From positions 41,006,501-41,070,500 of the forward strand of contig OX031057.1 in the NCBI GenBank assembly GCA_943736015.1: a stretch of DNA of 64,000 nucleotides, in the 5' to 3' direction. This DNA comes from Tridacna crocea (lineage: Eukaryota > Mollusca > Bivalvia > Cardiida > Cardiidae). The notes beneath the pieces are model-generated. The model was not told where the DNA came from and did no database searches. It was given only the letters and a program-made list of their open reading frames with translations. Position numbers and translations under genes: made by a program. This document shows, one piece after another, positions 63,683 to 64,000 of the stretch. Within the stretch, counting starts at the first letter, position 1. Each line of letters starts with the position of its first letter.

Positions 63683-64000
63683 AGGGTAGGAAATATTGTG
63701 GGAAAAGGAATACTGCCTTTGGTTATTGGTGTTTCCTTAAGGTCAGTAAAACATGAGATTGTTTAGGAAAGGATTGAATTTCAAAATGAACATGAACAAG
63801 GCAAATGTCAAAGGCATAAACTAACTTGACTCTTGTTTTTTAAAAAAAAAAAGTGCATTTTTATGCATTGCTTTATATCTTTTTTTTTTTCTACTGTAAC
63901 TGAATGATCTCACTTTTGACCTTCTTAAGTCAAAGAATGAAATAAATTTTTAATCATTTTGTGATCAATTGGCTATTTACATGTAAAAGATGAAAAAAAT

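Larger units (their letters stand above)
6..63782. repeat. TTAA hairpin MITE family, about 80 copies (family entry)
   Basis: Family description for the individual copies below. A full copy is about 225-240 bp, TTAA to TTAA. The left half (about 88 bp) begins TTAACCC.TTACCACACAATC and contains CTTTTGACGCCCCTGAGAAA. The right half (about 140 bp) contains TTTTGTCGTCTGCAAATGC and TCTAAAATTTTGTCGTTTGG and ends GGTAA.GRGTTAA. The halves meet in a palindrome of about 65 bp: GAAAACATTGTGGGAAAAGG, then GAGAAAATGCTGGT and its complement. Strand + here means left half first. The TTAA duplication and CCC-starting inverted ends are known hallmarks of piggyBac-type elements, so I infer a non-autonomous piggyBac-like family. 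No transposase is present in the window. Short frames within it are not genes. Confidence 0.93.
63152..63782 (-). mobile_element. TTAA hairpin MITE split by two chained MITEs
   Basis: The outer copy runs 63152-63232 up to AAAGAAATTTGTCTA and resumes at 63683 with AGGGTAGGAAATATTGTGGG. The intact order is GAAATTTGTTTTGTGAAGGG then TAGAAAACATTG. Confidence 0.82.

Noticed and set aside
6-63782. CRISPR-like array, because of many spaced near-identical repeats
   Set aside because: Spacing is irregular, both orientations occur, units are 230 bp with transposon ends, and the genome is eukaryotic.
1-64000. LTR, retrovirus-like or capsid-bearing elements
   Set aside because: No long terminal direct repeats, primer site, or capsid-, integrase- or envelope-like peptide was seen. 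The only reverse-transcriptase-related sequence is the LINE remnant at 55560.

Overview
The window is eukaryotic nuclear DNA: AT-rich, with small exons separated by kilobase introns with GT..AG borders, and very dense in short transposable elements. It most likely comes from a bivalve mollusc. The reasons are a secreted C1q-domain gene of the kind bivalves carry in hundreds, tRNA-derived SINEs of the MetaSINE type, tandem-core elements of the pearl/CvA style, and a SINE tail (TTAAACCCCAATACAACCAA) common in bivalve DNA. The species cannot be fixed from the sequence.

Four host genes were assembled by hand from exons whose splice phases agree. (1) Minus strand, 2054-17477: eight exons of an unrecognised protein, open at its 3' end. 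It has an N-terminal PPSYEEV motif and a domain of about 95 residues repeated at least three times. (2) Minus strand, 24815-26474: a complete two-exon secreted C1q-domain protein of 200 aa. (3) Minus strand, 29857-42232: a complete six-exon HAX1 homologue of 217 aa. (4) Plus strand, from 42555 past the right edge: the first six coding exons of a DENND1 (connecdenn) homologue, covering uDENN and the start of the central DENN domain. HAX1 and DENND1 are head to head with 322 bp between start codons, so they probably share a promoter.

About a quarter of the window is one family of roughly 230-bp elements, here called the TTAA hairpin MITE, with about 80 copies or fragments. Each has TTAA at both ends, terminal inverted repeats starting CCC/CTC.TTACC, and a central near-perfect palindrome of about 65 bp. 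It comes in three core subtypes (A, GAAAATGCTGG; B, GGTGAAATTGCT; C, GGAGAAATTGCT). It has no coding capacity and looks like a piggyBac-type non-autonomous family. Filled and empty sites inside the window show that TTAA is the target. Copies are nested and are often chained end to end through one shared TTAA. Most of the short open frames with peptides such as ENIVGKGENAGNQHFLLFPQ are translations of this element, not genes.

Other repeats include several hAT-like or foldback elements with visible target duplications, MetaSINEs, a second SINE family, five copies or pieces of a 165-bp tandem-core element, a 150-bp tandem-core element, and a LINE 3' end broken up by SINEs and a tandem-core element. 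No virus-derived or LTR element was recognised, and no functional tRNA, rRNA or CRISPR was seen.
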